Assembly: GCA_015499995.1 (NCBI GenBank)
Contig: JADNRV010000099.1
Coordinates: 1 to 64,000 of the forward strand
Reading direction: 5' to 3'
Length of the DNA: 64,000 nucleotides
From: Flammula alnicola
Lineage: Eukaryota; Basidiomycota; Agaricomycetes; Agaricales; Strophariaceae
The translations under genes were made by a program, and so were the position numbers. The notes beneath the pieces are model-generated. The model saw nothing but the letters and a program-made list of their open reading frames with translations, had not been told where the DNA came from and did not search any database. Numbering within the stretch: the stretch's first letter is position 1; each line of letters starts with the position of its first letter. Below, one piece after another: positions 42,945 to 55,700 of this stretch.

Positions 42945-44061
42945 CAGTACTTTACCCTCCTCCACCTATTCCTGGTGGACTCCATGGACTCCTGATGGAC
43001 TCCATGGACTTCTGATGGACTCCATATGGAGTCCGGTGGAGTTCACTATGAAGAAGTGGAGTCCATATGGACTCCACCTGGACTCCACATAGAGTCTGGT
43101 GGAGTCTGCATGAAGTCTGGTGGAGTCCACATGGAGTCCACATGGAGTCCGGTGGAATTCACATGGACTCCATATGGAGTCCACAAATGACGCAACTTCA
43201 ACTGGTGGACTTAGACAAAACTCAGAAAAAAATATCACCAAAAAGTTTGCATGCAACAGTAATTGAACCCAGAGCTTTTACAAAGCTATTAGAACAAACC
43301 ATTTAACCACTACACCAGAGAACCTTGTCTAACCAAGCAAAAAAGCGCCCTATATACCTCCTTTTCTCTAATATATCTATTTATTTTGTGACATTAGTCA
43401 CAAGATTCAGGGTCAAGTGGGGTACCATCAGATTCAGAAATTTAAGGAGATTCTAGATACACATGCACCAGATTATGTCAGCATGATATATTGCTTTATT
43501 TGGCTGGTTCCAGGTACCGTGGGAACTTTTTTCCAAAAAAAAAAAGTAGTTATAGAGCCTGCTTCCAGAACCCTGAATATGCAACAATTATATTGATAGG
43601 TGCTTTGGTCAGTGAGAAAAACACAAAATACTCGACCGAATGCGAGTCTTTTGAAATTTGCACCTGCCAAATATGGAATTTCTTGATTATAAATAGGTTC
43701 CACTGTGTCACTTTGATGTCATTTTATGTAATAGTATCTAATTTTCACATTGTTGCTAAAAATAACTAGTGTTTCCCCAAAAGGAAATCACAAGACTCCT
43801 GTTGGACCACCTGGACTCCTGTTGGACTCCATCTGAACTCCTGGTACTCCTGTTCTACTATAAAACCAGTGGACTCCAGGGACTCCATATGAAGTCTCCA
43901 GAGTTTGTCAGGACTCCATCTGGACTCCTGGTGGAGTCCAGCATAAAATTTGGCAGGGCTGTCAGCCAAAAAAAAGCACACATGGACTCCACATGGACTA
44001 CTCCACTCTGCCGGAGTCCATCCAGAGTCCACCAGGAATAGGTGGGGGAGGGTAAAGACCT
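42945..44061 (-). mobile_element. Family B element B3, 9-bp TSD CCTCAAAGT
   Basis: Flanked by CCTCAAAGT at 42936-42944 and 44062-44070. The left end is CAGTACTTTACCCTCCTCC and the right end GGGTAAAGACCT, matching the B1 and B2 ends. GGAGTCC arrays occupy about 42975-43180 and 43795-44035. The core contains a tRNA-like segment at 43258-43324. It inserted into LINE ORF1, whose frame resumes after it (KVINIPAYKN). Confidence 0.92.
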
Positions 44062-44636
44062 CCTCAAAGTGATCAACATTCCAGCATACAAGAACATCGC
44101 CCAGCGGGAGATGACTACCAGGCAGGAGGTCCAGGATGTGCTTTGTGCCTCCCCTCTTTCCCTTTATATTGTTCTGGAGGGCCTCCCAAGGGTGGTCTGG
44201 AACTCCAAAGCTAGCCCCACCACGGTGGCGCAGTTTAACATCTGGGACTCCCAAGCAGGGACCCATGCTAAAGCGCTCATCAGGCGCTCTATCATGTTCC
44301 GCGGCAAGGCTGTGCTCATTGTAGCAAGCGCCGCCAACCATGACACCCCCCTCTGCACTCATTGCTGGAGGTGGGGTCATCCCAAGCAAGGCTGCCATGC
44401 TCTGCGGCCTCGCTGTGCTCGCTGTTCCGGTCCCCACGAGGAGGAGGTACATTGTATCTCTTCCTTGTGCTGCCAGGCTGATCCCAACGCTACCCCTCTG
44501 CATCTTGCAATGCCGTTGGGTACTGACTGCCCTCAAACTGCCTGCTGCCCAAGCTGCAGGGGTGAACATAAAGCATATGAGAAGACTTGCCTCTTTTGGC
44601 ACCACTGCTTCAACTGAGAATGAATTGATGTGAAAT

Positions 44637-45994
44637 ATGCTCAGGTACGTGAACATTCATTCGTCATTCTGCCCCTCACTCACACACCATAGCTTAATGC
44701 CAGTACACCCCATGCTGGATGAGTTGAGGGTTTTGAGTTGGAATGTGGCCAGGAAGAGGATCTCCCTGGATGTAATACTTAGCATGACATCTGATATATA
44801 TGATGTGTTATTCGTCCAAGAGCCCCCATGGGGCCATATAAGATCAGCCCCCTCTGCTACTAGCAAGGAGGGTGAAGATGTTATTGGAGCACCCAACCAC
44901 CCAGACTGGCTGGCTATGGTGCACTCCTCTGCTCCCGATGCACAGCCCTGGGTCATGTCCTATGTTTCGACGAGGCTGGCCCAGTATTGCCCATCTTTGA
45001 GAAGGGATGTGATCAATCATCCTGACATCCAGGTCCTGTCACTTTTTACAAGTGCTAAGACCTTCTATTTGATGAACGTCTATTCAGACGCGGCACATGG
45101 GGCCATTAATTGGCTCGATGCCCATGTCCATGCCCTCCCCAAGTTCCATTTTATGGGCAGAAATTTCAATGTGCACTCTTCAGAATGGGATCCTGGGTAT
45201 CAGACTGTGGAAGCCAGTGCACGATCCTTGTTGCAATCTGCGGCACTTCTTGGTCTTGAACGGGCAGACTTCGGTAACCCGGGACCAACTCATATTCCCA
45301 GAGATCACACCAAATGTCATACAGTGATTGATCTGGCTTTCGTCCCACCTTCCCAGGTACTGGACGGGTCCACTGTCAGGTGCCCTGACATCCAACTCAG
45401 ATCAGATCATATTCTGATCTCGACTACACTTGACATCTCTCCTGCCCCTGAAGGGGCAGTTTGGATGTCTCTTTCTATGGTTGCAGTTCCTGCTTTCATT
45501 GCATTTATCAGTGCAGGCTTCCAGACGATCGATCCAGCAGCCCCCCTGACTACCGAGAAACAGATCGAAGCCGTGGCACAAGCCATTGCATTGATCTTCT
45601 CCACCGCATGGGATGCCCATGTGAAGGAGGCCTTTGTAACCCGGTGATCAAAGCCCTGGTGGAGCCACGACTGCTCTGATGCCCTTCTCAAGTTCCAGGC
45701 AGATCGCTCTCCTGAGAACTGGAAATCTTTCTGGAAGATCATCCAGAATGTCAAGCACGACTTCTTTGATCAATGGATCCATGAAATCGCATTGACTGAT
45801 AAGCACCTGTGGGATCTAATGAACTGGATCTAGCAGTGCAAACTTCCTCCATGTGAGGCTATCCAATACAAAGGAGAGCCTTGCAATGACATGCCGTCCT
45901 TCTGGGACGCGCTTCATGGCACTTATAACTTGGCCTCTGACCGAGAGTTCGATGCCAATCTCCTCAACTTCATCCCCCAGATGCCTGTCCGGTA
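44637..45994 (+). pseudogene. LINE ORF2 N-terminal part with APE-type endonuclease
   Basis: Starts 19 bp after the ORF1 stop. Endonuclease motifs are VLSWNVAR (Asn), FVQEPPWG (catalytic Glu), MGRNFNVHSSEWD, HTVIDLAFVP and LRSDHIL (SDH). The third motif normally reads GDFN; here the Asp is Asn. Stops follow at 45645-45647 (TGA where R is expected in RRSKPWW) and near 45832 (TAG for Gln in MNWVQQ). The traceable sequence ends at MPVR, 45994. The endonuclease would nick target DNA, but the Asp-to-Asn change and the stops make this copy inactive. Confidence 0.85.
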
Positions 45995-47650
45995 AAGATG
46001 CTTAGTGCAGGGTGTGTGTGAACTACTAGATAATCAAGTAGTCACTTTCAATAGACTTTGTAATGTCTACTAAAGAGATACTATCAAATCTGACTTGCTT
46101 CACTTTTAATAACTACTTTACTACACTCAAACACCCAAATCAATGTTTAGTTGACTTAGTTCATCCAAGAGGAGGATAATAGTTTTATAATATCGATACC
46201 TGATAGTAGGTGTGCGATAAAAGAAGGTGTTTAACTATGTACGCTGACACTACAGTCCCTTAACAATGGCCAGAGGTGCATAGATGCTTTCATCCACTGA
46301 CACTACAGTCCAGGTCCCCAGATGTCCTTTGACAAAGGGTAGGTTTTGAACAAGTCACTTAGACAGGTTCCTTGGCTTATAACTCTCTTTACTTGTCTTG
46401 GCGAATCACTTAGACACGCATTCTTGTCTTAACAGTTCATTTATATCGTTACTTGGTTTCTTTTTATATTATGGGACTCCCGCTTTGAAGCTACTTGGTA
46501 CTTAGAGGCGAAACACTTAAGATATAACTCTTAAGCCCTTGTATCTCGTGGGTGGTAAATTGCTTGTATTCTACGGTGTTACAGGGCTGCTTATATACTA
46601 CTGAGACGATATATTATTACATAGATGCAATGACGAGAATATAGAGATTTCATGGGCATTTGTGCGTGAAAGGCGGCCTTGTGGAGTACAGTTTCCGTGC
46701 TCATCCGCTCAATCATGCCTTCTTGGCTGGATCGGGAGCTCAGATCGTTGTCAGTTCGGCTGGATCGGGAGCTCAGATCGTTGTCAGTTCGGCTAACTTA
46801 AGCGCCTAAGACTTAATCCTCCTCGACCGCATGGTATACAGGCTTGTGACCTTTCATTTTCATTGGTATCTTGTCCTGTCATTGGCTATGGACTGACCGG
46901 AGTGTAGAAGCGCCTATGCCTCATCGGAGACGCTCAGGCAATCCACGCATGTTCTGTCCGAGATAATGCTTGTGATTAGGGTTGTAACCCTTCGTCCTCT
47001 GTACCAATACTCTGGTACCCTCGGCGTGCATCTGGGATCTCGCTATGTCGAGTTATGCACCCCGGAAATCTTCCTGTACCCAGTTATTACCTGATATGGT
47101 ATGTGTTCCCAATTAGGTATCCCTCTGATCCGAGCTTTGATCGGTGTTGCTACAGGCGCGTCTATGGGCGTCTGCTTTACCCCGGCTGCTCCACTGTCCT
47201 CAATGCCTTCAGCAATGTCACATGACCTGTCTTGTAGTGTGCCTAGATGTCCGTTCTTTGATCTAGAGATCCGTGCCCTCTCTGTATAGGCCGGATGGTT
47301 AAGATATTACTGAAAGGCGCCTATTTCCATACACTTTATTAGATATATTGACTAGTATCTCAATAGTTACTAATGATAATGTCTTTATTAAATCGCGCAT
47401 TCCTCATTATCTTGCATAGTTTCCTCTAGTCCTTAGTAGTCTTGTCATTGTAATGTCCAGACTTGTAACATTTAGACTACATTATAAGCTTTACTAAGTG
47501 CTAAAAATAGCTCAGGTAAGAAGAATAGTAGTCCGTTCACAGCTAGCCGCTCGCGGTCTCTTCAGCGGTGCTGGCAGGACTGCACTGGCAGAGTCTGAAC
47601 CTTGTAGACTACATTCTGATTGTTATAGCTAGCTCTCCTGCATCCAATCC
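45995..47650. other. Unassigned 1.65-kb segment, possible solo LTR
   Basis: Directly follows the broken LINE at 45994 and has no coding sense. It contains a perfect 33-bp tandem duplication (46726-46758 and 46759-46791). I could not pair its ends or find a TSD. Short repeated phrases (e.g. TTGACTTAGTTC, ACTACAGTCC twice near 46250-46310) and mixed base composition fit a solo LTR or a non-autonomous element. Confidence 0.35.
46726..46791. repeat. Perfect 33-bp tandem duplication
   Basis: Two adjacent copies of a unit beginning GCTGGATCGGGAGCTCAGAT and ending GTTGTCAGTTCG. No function evident. Confidence 0.95.
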
Positions 47651-47719
47651 ATTCAGGTTTCTCTGCTCATACCCACCCACTGCAACTCCCTCCAAGTCTT
47701 CCCTAGACCCCACCCCCTC

Positions 47720-48640
47720 CAATGTACCATAGGCCGCACTTGTTTTTTGTGTGATGATAGTGTGGAGCTTCTGAACAGCAGTGTGTCACACTGCCCAAAA
47801 TGTTCTCCTACAGTCAACCTGGATCTCTTGCAAGGTCAGTGTGTGCTTGAGCACATTGGTGCTCACATTTTGTTTGACCCCGGGGTGGCACAATTATGGC
47901 CGGTGTGCAGTTGGTGCCTTTGTCCATCACCTCTATGCCAGTTCTTTGTAAAGAAGGGAAAAGAGACGAATGGGAGCCTGAAGATTGATGAGAAATTATC
48001 AAAAGGATGCCTTATAAAAGTAAAGCATTCATACTGCATTGCTTCTGAGTCTTTGCTGTCTTTTTTCTGCTCCCTGCTCAAATGTCCCTATCCAGTGCCT
48101 GCTCTGCCTGAAAGAGGACCCAGCAATCTGGTGGTATTTCTTGAAAGGCCATTTTCAGAGCAAGCATGGTGCACAGCTAGCTTCAAAATACGAGAAGCTT
48201 TGGACACTGTCAAACTTCAAGCAGAGTGAAATGCAGAAGATCTGGATCAAGAAAAATAAGCAGCCTGTGAAACACATGAGGAAGATGAAGAAAATACCTT
48301 TAACAGTGTTCAAGAACCATCGTGCCCAGATTCCTTCAAGGTGTGTTACATTATCACCATGGCCCTATGCACATACTAATCAATAACTCACCATGCCACT
48401 GCATGATTCAGCAATGCTGTCATTGCTGCCATAGAGTCAGATACAAGCAGTGACATGGACTCAGACTCAGGTCTTCAAGGCAACATGTTCCTGTCAACAT
48501 GAGCGAAGATTTTGAAGTGGGCATATGAGTCTGCTTCAAGTAAGCATGATGACTCAGGTGATGAGCCTGAACTTGTTCAAGTTGGCCATCCAGGATTGTT
48601 GGAGAATCAGGTGAGCAAAGGAATTGAGGGTGACAGTAGT
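47720..48640 (+). pseudogene. Decayed zinc-finger gene of an agaric-type family
   Basis: Coding sense starts near 47720 with a Cys-rich piece (CPKCSP), then RVLEHxxAHILFDP-like CVLEHIGAHILFDPGV and CSWCLCPSPLCQFFVKKGK. After a frameshift near 48055 it gives CLLCLKEDPAIWWYFLKGHF..KH, a C2H2/BED-like finger, then KYEKLWTLSNFKQSEMQKIW. A Ser/Asp-rich acidic part (48430-48490) and a spliced or interrupted tail (ASSKHDDSGDEPELVQVG) end the trace at about 48610. The pattern matches uncharacterised zinc-finger proteins repeated in agaric genomes, possibly transposon-linked. The copy is frameshifted. Confidence 0.5.
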
Positions 48641-51598
48641 GGGGGCATCTGTGAGAAATATGGCAATTTGTCATTAAGGTTGACAATCTGTCTATATATA
48701 TGGCATTCAGCCAGAATCACATCACCATTGTCTTCATAATGAAATCCAATGTCTTCATAATTTTTGGGGCACAGGAATGCCTGGAGATGGCACAGATATA
48801 GAATTCCACCTAGCATTGATCAGAAAACAGGCTCACTCCTCATAATTTTAGAAAGAACTATACCTGCCATTGTTGGTGACTTTCTTGGCTGAAAACTTAA
48901 AGGAATTGATGAAAGGGCACCACCAGGTGTAAACATGCTCACAGCTAGCCACAGTAGCTCTGCACTGAACAGCAGCCTGAAAGGATGAGGTGGTTGCCCA
49001 GGATTTTTGAATCCCAAACTTTAAATGCTAGTCCAAGTTAACTTGGGTGAGACCCTCAAATTGACGGGGAACTCCTAAAGCTTCAGACACCAAGCCTTAT
49101 TCTGAAAGAGTAGGGTGGCCAGGTTAATAGCCTCGGGTACAGTAAAAGAACTGAAGATGTAACAATGGACAATCTGCAGCCAAGGCCCTAAAGGTTTACT
49201 TTCATCAGTAGACTTCTGGGACAGGTTCAGAGAGTAGATGGACAGGTACCTTTGTGATCCACAATATCACCGGTGTTGGCACTTCCATTGCAGATAGAGG
49301 CCGGTTGGTGAAATTAATCTTAAAGCACTTTCCTGGTATGAACAATTACAGGATGTCAAGCCTATTTTACTGGTTTTACAACTGATTGGATAAGCTTGTT
49401 GCACTGAGCATGAGTGTGTGTCTTCAGATTTTTCTTTGTACATATGACTCACTCTGATATAGGAAAAAGAATCTGCAAGGGGTACTACAAGACTGGGACT
49501 CGCGACAAAGTAATGTCATCAATTCACTGAGTGATATCTTCCTGAATTGCTGAACTTTGCCTGCTTTTGCTAGCTCATACTATTGGGATGTTCAAGAGGC
49601 AGATTTTCAGCTATAATTGCATCAGGAAAATGACTTTTGATCCAGATCAACTTAGGTAATTCCAACTTTCCCAAAGCAATACAAAGCAGATCAATATTTA
49701 TTTAAGTCAAAATTGTTGTTCTTTGTTTATTTTCCAACTCCTTAAAGTGTCAGACACAGGTATCATTATATTGTAAGAGCCACATAACAGTTATATATGT
49801 TTTGAATGCTGGAAAGTAAAGGAATACATGTATACTAAGTATCCTACCATACAGAATAAATTCAATCAACAGCCAGAATAAGTAGGGTTATTTCAATGGA
49901 TTTATGCCTGGCATGTGACATCTGTAAATCGGATGATGACCCTGATGTGAGAATGCATGAAACTTGAAAGGGAAGAGTAAGAAATGTCATTTTCAGCTTG
50001 GCAAGACATGTGCGAAATAGTAAAGGACATTGTGAGGTGCATTTTGGAATTTTTAGCCTCAGAAACAAGCCATTTTCGAGCATTTTCAAAGTTTGCAGCT
50101 TCAGATAGCCTGTAAATAAAGTACAAAAATTTATTGCAGAGAATGCAAGTATGGAGGCCTCAAGGAAACCATCTTCTGCAGCTCAAGAAAACCCTTCTGC
50201 ACCATTTTTACATGGTTTCAGCACCTGACAGCCATGCGTTCATGAGCCAATAAGGGCTGACAGAGTCAAGGGACCTCTGAGGAATTGAAAATAAGTGAAA
50301 ATAAGCAAATGGGGTCACAAACCAGCTCAGGTTCACCATAAATTGATGGTAAATTGAGCTTATTTATGGTAAATTGATCAAAAATAAGTTCTTATGCTGC
50401 CAGAACCCTACTTATATGAGTAAACCAGGTGATTTTTGCTGATTTTTGCAACTTATTGAGGGGATTCATGCAATTCAGCCATTTGTATGCCATGTATTAG
50501 CTGTATATCACATTTCACAACCATTATATATTTTATACCAGCTGTATAAGTGTCTAATTGAGTGTGTAATTGAAGAGGAGACAGGAGAGGATGCGCAAGA
50601 GGCAGTGGGAAGGACCCTAACAACAGAGGGTTTAGGTGCTGTCAAAGAAAATCTATTTTTGGATCCATCTCTTTTGTATTTATCTCTGAGCCATTAATCT
50701 GTCCATCCCAAGGCAAGAGCATTGAGAGCACACTGCCTGCTGCATTGGAATGGGAGGGGTGCAGGTGCATGCACAGACGTGCATCATGTGACCTTGTAAA
50801 TTGAGGGTCACGTGGAGGCCTGGCATGCCTCAGCATCTGTAAATCATTCAGCATAAGTTGTGGGTCAAAGATTCACCAAGTTGGAGTTGTTATGTTATTA
50901 TTTGTTTACATTTCAATTCTCTAAAACATCAACTACAGGTATTTTTACCTTTCATAACTTACACTGATTGATGTATTGAATCTTTATGGATTCCAATAAT
51001 GACTACAATCTGTTATTCATTGGTCACTTTCTGCACGGAATTTCTTCATCTAATTTTTCAAAGTATGTCAGATACTGTTATGTTTACCATCACAAGATTT
51101 GGGAAGTTTCTGATGGGTTTTATTTTTGTATGTGTTTTCCACTTATTTGATTGGAAAGGAGAAATCTAAAATAAGACTCAGACTTTTGTGGAGGACAAAG
51201 TATTTTGTTTAAGTCATCATGTAAGTCTCTCAAAATATGCCTTATTTGCAAGGTTTTAAACAAGAGAACATTCATGTTGGGTACATAACTGTGAGGATTT
51301 ACTGTTCTCTTCATGATTATTCTGCTTTTTTCTTCTTTCCAGTGGTGCTTCTTTATTGCATACACCTGACAAAAACATTCTTTGTATGGTTGGAGCTTAT
51401 GTGGAGCATACAGATCAGGGTGAGGTAGAAGGGAGAGGTGACATCTTTTTTCCATTTAATTTTGGGGATTATCAACTGTGATTATAAGTTTTTTAATTCA
51501 ATGGTTTATGAATATCTATTGACTGTCAGGCATTTCTCAGACAAGTAGTTTGACTCTTAAAAGTTCAGGTTATCATAGTTTTATACTCTCAGAATTTC
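48641..51598. other. AT-rich interval without supported genes
   Basis: No conserved coding blocks, TIR/TSD pairs or tRNA features were recognised on reading both strands. Short open frames of 60-110 codons lack bias or motifs. Confidence 0.45.
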
Positions 51599-53075
51599 AA
51601 CATGTCCCTTTCACCTGCAGAAATCAGTGAACAACAGGCTTTTTTTGAGGATACTCTTGCACCTCAGTTTAATGTCATATCTTCCTTCTTGGGCAATCAT
51701 GACTTTGAAACAATGTTCAACTGCCACATTCTCTTGAATTGTAGTATTCATGAGTACAGGACCATTGGTTTGCATCAAGAACTTTGAACCAATATTTTTG
51801 GAAAAGTAGCTCCATTTAACTTGGGAACTAAGCTCAGCATGAAGGGTAATAAGGTGAGTGAGATTTTGAATTCTTTTCAGGTTCATTTCTTAAATATGTT
51901 CTGTATTAACAATAGTATGCTCCTATTTACAACAATAGCAAGATGAAGGATGTTCTTAAGTTATGGGTTCTGGATGGGGCCACTGACAATGTCTGAGCTC
52001 TATTCAGAAATCAATGTGTACCTCTGGATGAGATCTATTTATTTGATAGACAGGATGATAAGGCAAAAAACTGTGTACATCATCAATTGTTTTTATTGAT
52101 AGCAGGTTTTAATAAATTTTTGTTAGTTTCCATCATCTATTAATGAATAGTCCAACAGTTTGACTCCTACAACTGATAGAAACTGCCCCATTGACATATT
52201 GACAGTCCATCTGGAGAAGTAAGCTTTATGTTAATAATTTTTATCAATCTGGAATTCATTGTTGGTTACAGAAACCATCCAGTGGTGTTGAACATGAGGA
52301 TGTTGCTCAAAGGACTTTGAAAATATCTTTAGCTGATATCAAGAAAGGCAAGATGCCTAAACAAGGCAAAGTTCAAGCAGATTCATCATCGGCAGCTTCA
52401 AGTGCTTGTATGTGTCAAGTTTTCAATCTTATTTTTAATTTTTGCAGTGCTTAATGATTATCTTTGTAGCTACAGTTTCAGTCAGAGCTTTTTATAAACC
52501 TTCTTTGCTACCTGACTATAATGCATCTAAATTTCAACTGGCAGGTGATAAACTTCAACAACATGAGGTTTATAATAAGGAGAAGAAACTAATCCTGGCT
52601 TGGGGCAATTTGAACCAGCTTCATCCTGGCACCTTGGTTATGTTGTACCATTAGCCTTCATTGTTACAATATTCCAGTTGATAAAAGTGATTAAGCAAAA
52701 GGTTTTCAGCAGGTGCATCTTTTTTATATACCCATCTGTTTGATATCTAATTATTGATGAACAATTTTTTTTCAGTATTATCATCTTGTCACTCATTAGA
52801 TTAGAGTCTTGAGAGAAGCATATATGCCTCTTGATGTCGATATTTCATTCTCTGTCCTTGGACCAAGTAACGTCACTCTCAGCAAAGATGCTGTTAATGC
52901 TTTCAATGATTTTACTCTTGAGAAGAAGACTGCAGATCAAAAAACCCATGAGGCTGAGGATCGACATAGAGAATGTGAACATACTGAGATCAAAAAAAAG
53001 GATAAGGCTAAGAAAGTAACTGCCACTGCAAGCAGAGGGAGGAAGAGGGAAGGTCATGCTATGGATGTTTCTTGA
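51599..53075 (+). pseudogene. Decayed multi-exon gene of unknown function
   Basis: Segments in one order look coding: EISEQQAFFEDTLAPQFNVI (51620), SGVEHEDVAQRTLKISLADI (52280) leading to GKMPKQGKVQADSSSA, then FYKPSLLPDYN...LILAWGNLNQLHPGTLVML (52490-52645). A last exon at about 52809-53075 has RVLREAYMPLDVDISFSV and a Lys/Glu-rich coiled-coil tail ending HAMDVS. Intervening stops and AT-rich joints (e.g. TGA after HQEL at 51786) suggest a relic. I associate the FYxxPxLxxxDY...PWxxxxxLRPGTxV pattern with uncharacterised agaric proteins. No catalytic motif is visible. Confidence 0.4.
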
Positions 53076-54740
53076 ATTGTTACAAAAAAAATTCCGTGAA
53101 GATTTTACTGAGTAGATGATTGCAGTTATGTTAAAAAATTTTGATATTGAAATATGACAGATTGTGTTTGTATTTAATTTGTATAGATGAGGAATTCATT
53201 AACTCTACTGTAAGTTATGGACATTATTGTAAAGTCTGAATACTGAACAGCATGTCTTTTGTGGAAAGGAAATTCATATGTAAAAGTTACAGCTATGCAT
53301 TGAATACAGTCACCGGCCATGTTAGAACAAAAGATGAAGTTCATACAATCCAATAATGTACTGGTGAGGTAGACTACTTGTCTTTGATGCAGATACATGA
53401 CTGTTATAAAGAAAGTAAATACATATCACTTTCTTATATTTGCAATCACTGACTTTGCATGTCTTCTCATCTATGTCATCACAGTAGCTGTCAAAGATAG
53501 TCACAGAAGCTGTGGAAAAGAGTCACAGAAGCTGTGAAAAAGAGTCGCAAGGAGAATCAATGAGAGGGCACAGAGAAGTTGATAGTGTTAGAAGCAAAAG
53601 AAAAAATGCAGCGATTTAAAATATGCCATGAAGAGTCCAGCTGCACACTGGGTGAGCTTTGATGTCTCTGTATGCTGAATTCTGTATGACGACACTGAAT
53701 CAGGCTGAATGTGTAGAGGTGAGTGATTGTTCATTGCAGCCGTCAAACATTCTACTCACTATGTTGACACTTTCTATTGCTCATATCCAATGCCACACTG
53801 CAGTTGCATCTGCCACTATGCATCCATTACATAGCAACACAAAATCATATTAGATGTGATGGAAGAGCATATGTGGACTCAAGAGATCCAATCTATGTCT
53901 GTTGGTACATTGTTCACTGCTCAGTGACATAGAACCCTCATCGTCAAGCATGAGGCATGGGTGACATCAATTGATGGGTACTGCCCTCGAAGCATGAAAA
54001 AAGAAATGGGGGATGATCAGGCTGAAACTGCAGAGATGAGTAATTATTGCTTGTAGTCAATTAACAGTTTGCTTACCTATCTTATTATGCTCCATTGCTT
54101 GTCATATCCAGTACCTCACCACAGGGCCACAGGTACAGAATGGTAAAGTGAGAAAGGTATTGAGAATTGAAGGAAGGCATAGAAAGCAGGAATGCGGTCA
54201 TAACTCATAACAACCTTATTGTAGTTACATACAGCGCTGACTTGAGTCAATTAGGCATCTGGATGAAACAAAAACATTGAAAACTTACTATATGACTTAA
54301 TGCTGATGGTATATTGACTTTCTTGGAGTCTATCATCTTCATCTGATCTATCAATGATGAAAGTAGTTCAAAGTAACTGTGATAAACAACTCACTTTGCA
54401 ACCAGGACCAGACAATGCACTTCCTTAGTGATTTGAACTAACTTCAATGTAACTTTAAAGAAAGAAATACTTGCTTTCAGGAGAGAATCAGAATCATTTT
54501 ATCTTGATTGACACAGCTGTAGCTTTCTGGAAAATACAGTAAGCTGACTTCCATATGTCAATCCCTTACATTCAGGCTTTATTTTTCAAAGCAGCTGAGA
54601 TTCTTGAAAAGAAAATCAACACAGTAAGATTTTTGCAATCAAGTAGATTATTATAACTGACATTATCTTCATATTATAATTCAGATAGAGGACTTTATCA
54701 AAGAGCTGCATGCTTCAAAGGTTTACAAGAATCCTCATGT
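53076..54740. other. AT-rich interval; 22-bp tandem repeat at 53499-53542
   Basis: Contains two adjacent copies of AGTCACAGAAGCTGTGxAAA plus AG (53499-53520, 53521-53542). Otherwise nothing with coding or mobile-element character is recognised. Confidence 0.5.
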
Positions 54741-55700
54741 GTAACTCTCTGGCAATCTTTCAACCAATAATAGATGATATTTTCAAGGATATGACCTCTG
54801 AAACCCTTACAGAAAACTGGATCATAGCCTACATGAATGACATTTTGATTTTTTCAAAGACAAATCATACCTGGAAGAGTATATGAAATAAGTCTTGCAA
54901 TATCTTTGAGAAAATAACCTTTACCTAAAACTGGAAAAATGCTTCTTTTGCCAACCAAAGATCAAATACTTAGGGATGATCATTAAATAAAAAAGGAAAT
55001 ATTTCCATAGACCCTTCAAAATTGAAAGAAATCAGTGAATGACCAATTTCCAAAACAGTCAAACAAGTCTGATCTTTCCTTAGATTTGGTAATTTCTACT
55101 AGTGCTTTATCCAAGCATATTCTGAAATAGCTTGAGCACTAAATAAATTACTAAAAAAAAATCAAGCTTTCAATTGGACCACTGCTGCACAAAAAGCCTT
55201 TGGAAGAATTGAAGAAATGTTTCACAGAAAAACCAGTATTAATCATGTCTGACACTATGAAACCTTTCCTGATTAAATGTGATGCTTCAAAATATGCATT
55301 GGAAGCAGTCCTAATGCAAATAGATCCAAACAGCAAAAAAAATCCATGTGCATTTATCTCAAAAACTTTCTCACCAGCTAAATAAAACTATAAAATCTAC
55401 AAACATGAACTACTGGCAATGATTTGAGCCCTACAAGAATAGTGACACTATATCCAAGGATTGCCACACACAACCACATTCTATTCTGATCACAAAAATT
55501 TGACTTACTTCTGGATGAGTCAAAAATTAAACTGATGCCAAGCATGATAGTTGCTGTATCTTGCCAAATTCAACATCAAACTAGTCCACCAACCAGGACA
55601 CAAGATGAGCCAATCAGATATCCTATCATAAATAACTGGACTTCATTTTAGATAAAGATCATAAACAATGAAGACCAAATCCTTCTACCAGAGGGATTAT
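54740..55700 (+). pseudogene. Decayed Ty3/gypsy RT-RNase H remnant
   Basis: Coding sense with many stops reads ENWIIAYMNDILIFSKTNHT (RT catalytic box, with YxDD degraded to YMND), LYLKLEKCFFCQPKIKYLGM, then TEKPVLIMSDTMKPFLIKCD. RNase H phrases KNPCAFISKTFSPAK, ALQE..HYIQGLPH and [16 protein letters not shown] follow, and finally LVHQPGHKMSQSDILS. It corresponds to the same pol region as the better-preserved Ty3 at 8.2 kb but is older and AT-shifted. No LTRs found. Confidence 0.8.

Larger units (their letters stand above)
40141..44617 (+). pseudogene. LINE ORF1 (CCHC zinc-knuckle nucleic-acid binding protein), in four pieces
   Basis: The N-terminal part is Ser/Thr/Pro-rich with an acidic stretch (ISEGEDVLYLDDILSETI, about 40830-40880). 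The segment after 42499 reads SAFGGGLPPIHPSHM. A frameshift near 42600 leads to EEGTILNCKWTFMSTG. The C-terminal piece after B3 has two knuckles, CTHCWRWGHPKQGC and CARCSGPHEEEVHC, then a Cys-rich end (CCPSCRGEHKAYEKTC) and a stop at 44615-44617. ORF1 proteins of Tad1-like LINEs bind element RNA. This copy is broken by three insertions and at least one frameshift. Confidence 0.82.
40141..45994 (+). mobile_element. Tad1-like LINE with ORF1 and start of ORF2, interrupted three times
   Basis: ORF1 pieces lie at about 40141-40187, 40735-41222, 42499-42944 and 44071-44617. ORF2 begins at 44637 and is traceable to 45994. The interruptions are the hAT-like MITE, an antisense LINE (41223-42498) and family B element B3, each with a TSD. 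The junctions restore ORF1 continuity, so all three insertions postdate this LINE. The RT and 3' half are missing beyond 45994. It is the only copy here showing the 5' half of the LINE. Confidence 0.85.

Noticed and set aside
43766..44656. 296-codon minus-strand frame spanning B3 and LINE ORF1
   Set aside because: Antisense shadow of ORF1 running into the repeat array of B3.
45995..47650. LTR retrotransposon or foldback assignment for this block
   Set aside because: Could not pair ends, LTR dinucleotides or a TSD by eye, so it is left unassigned.
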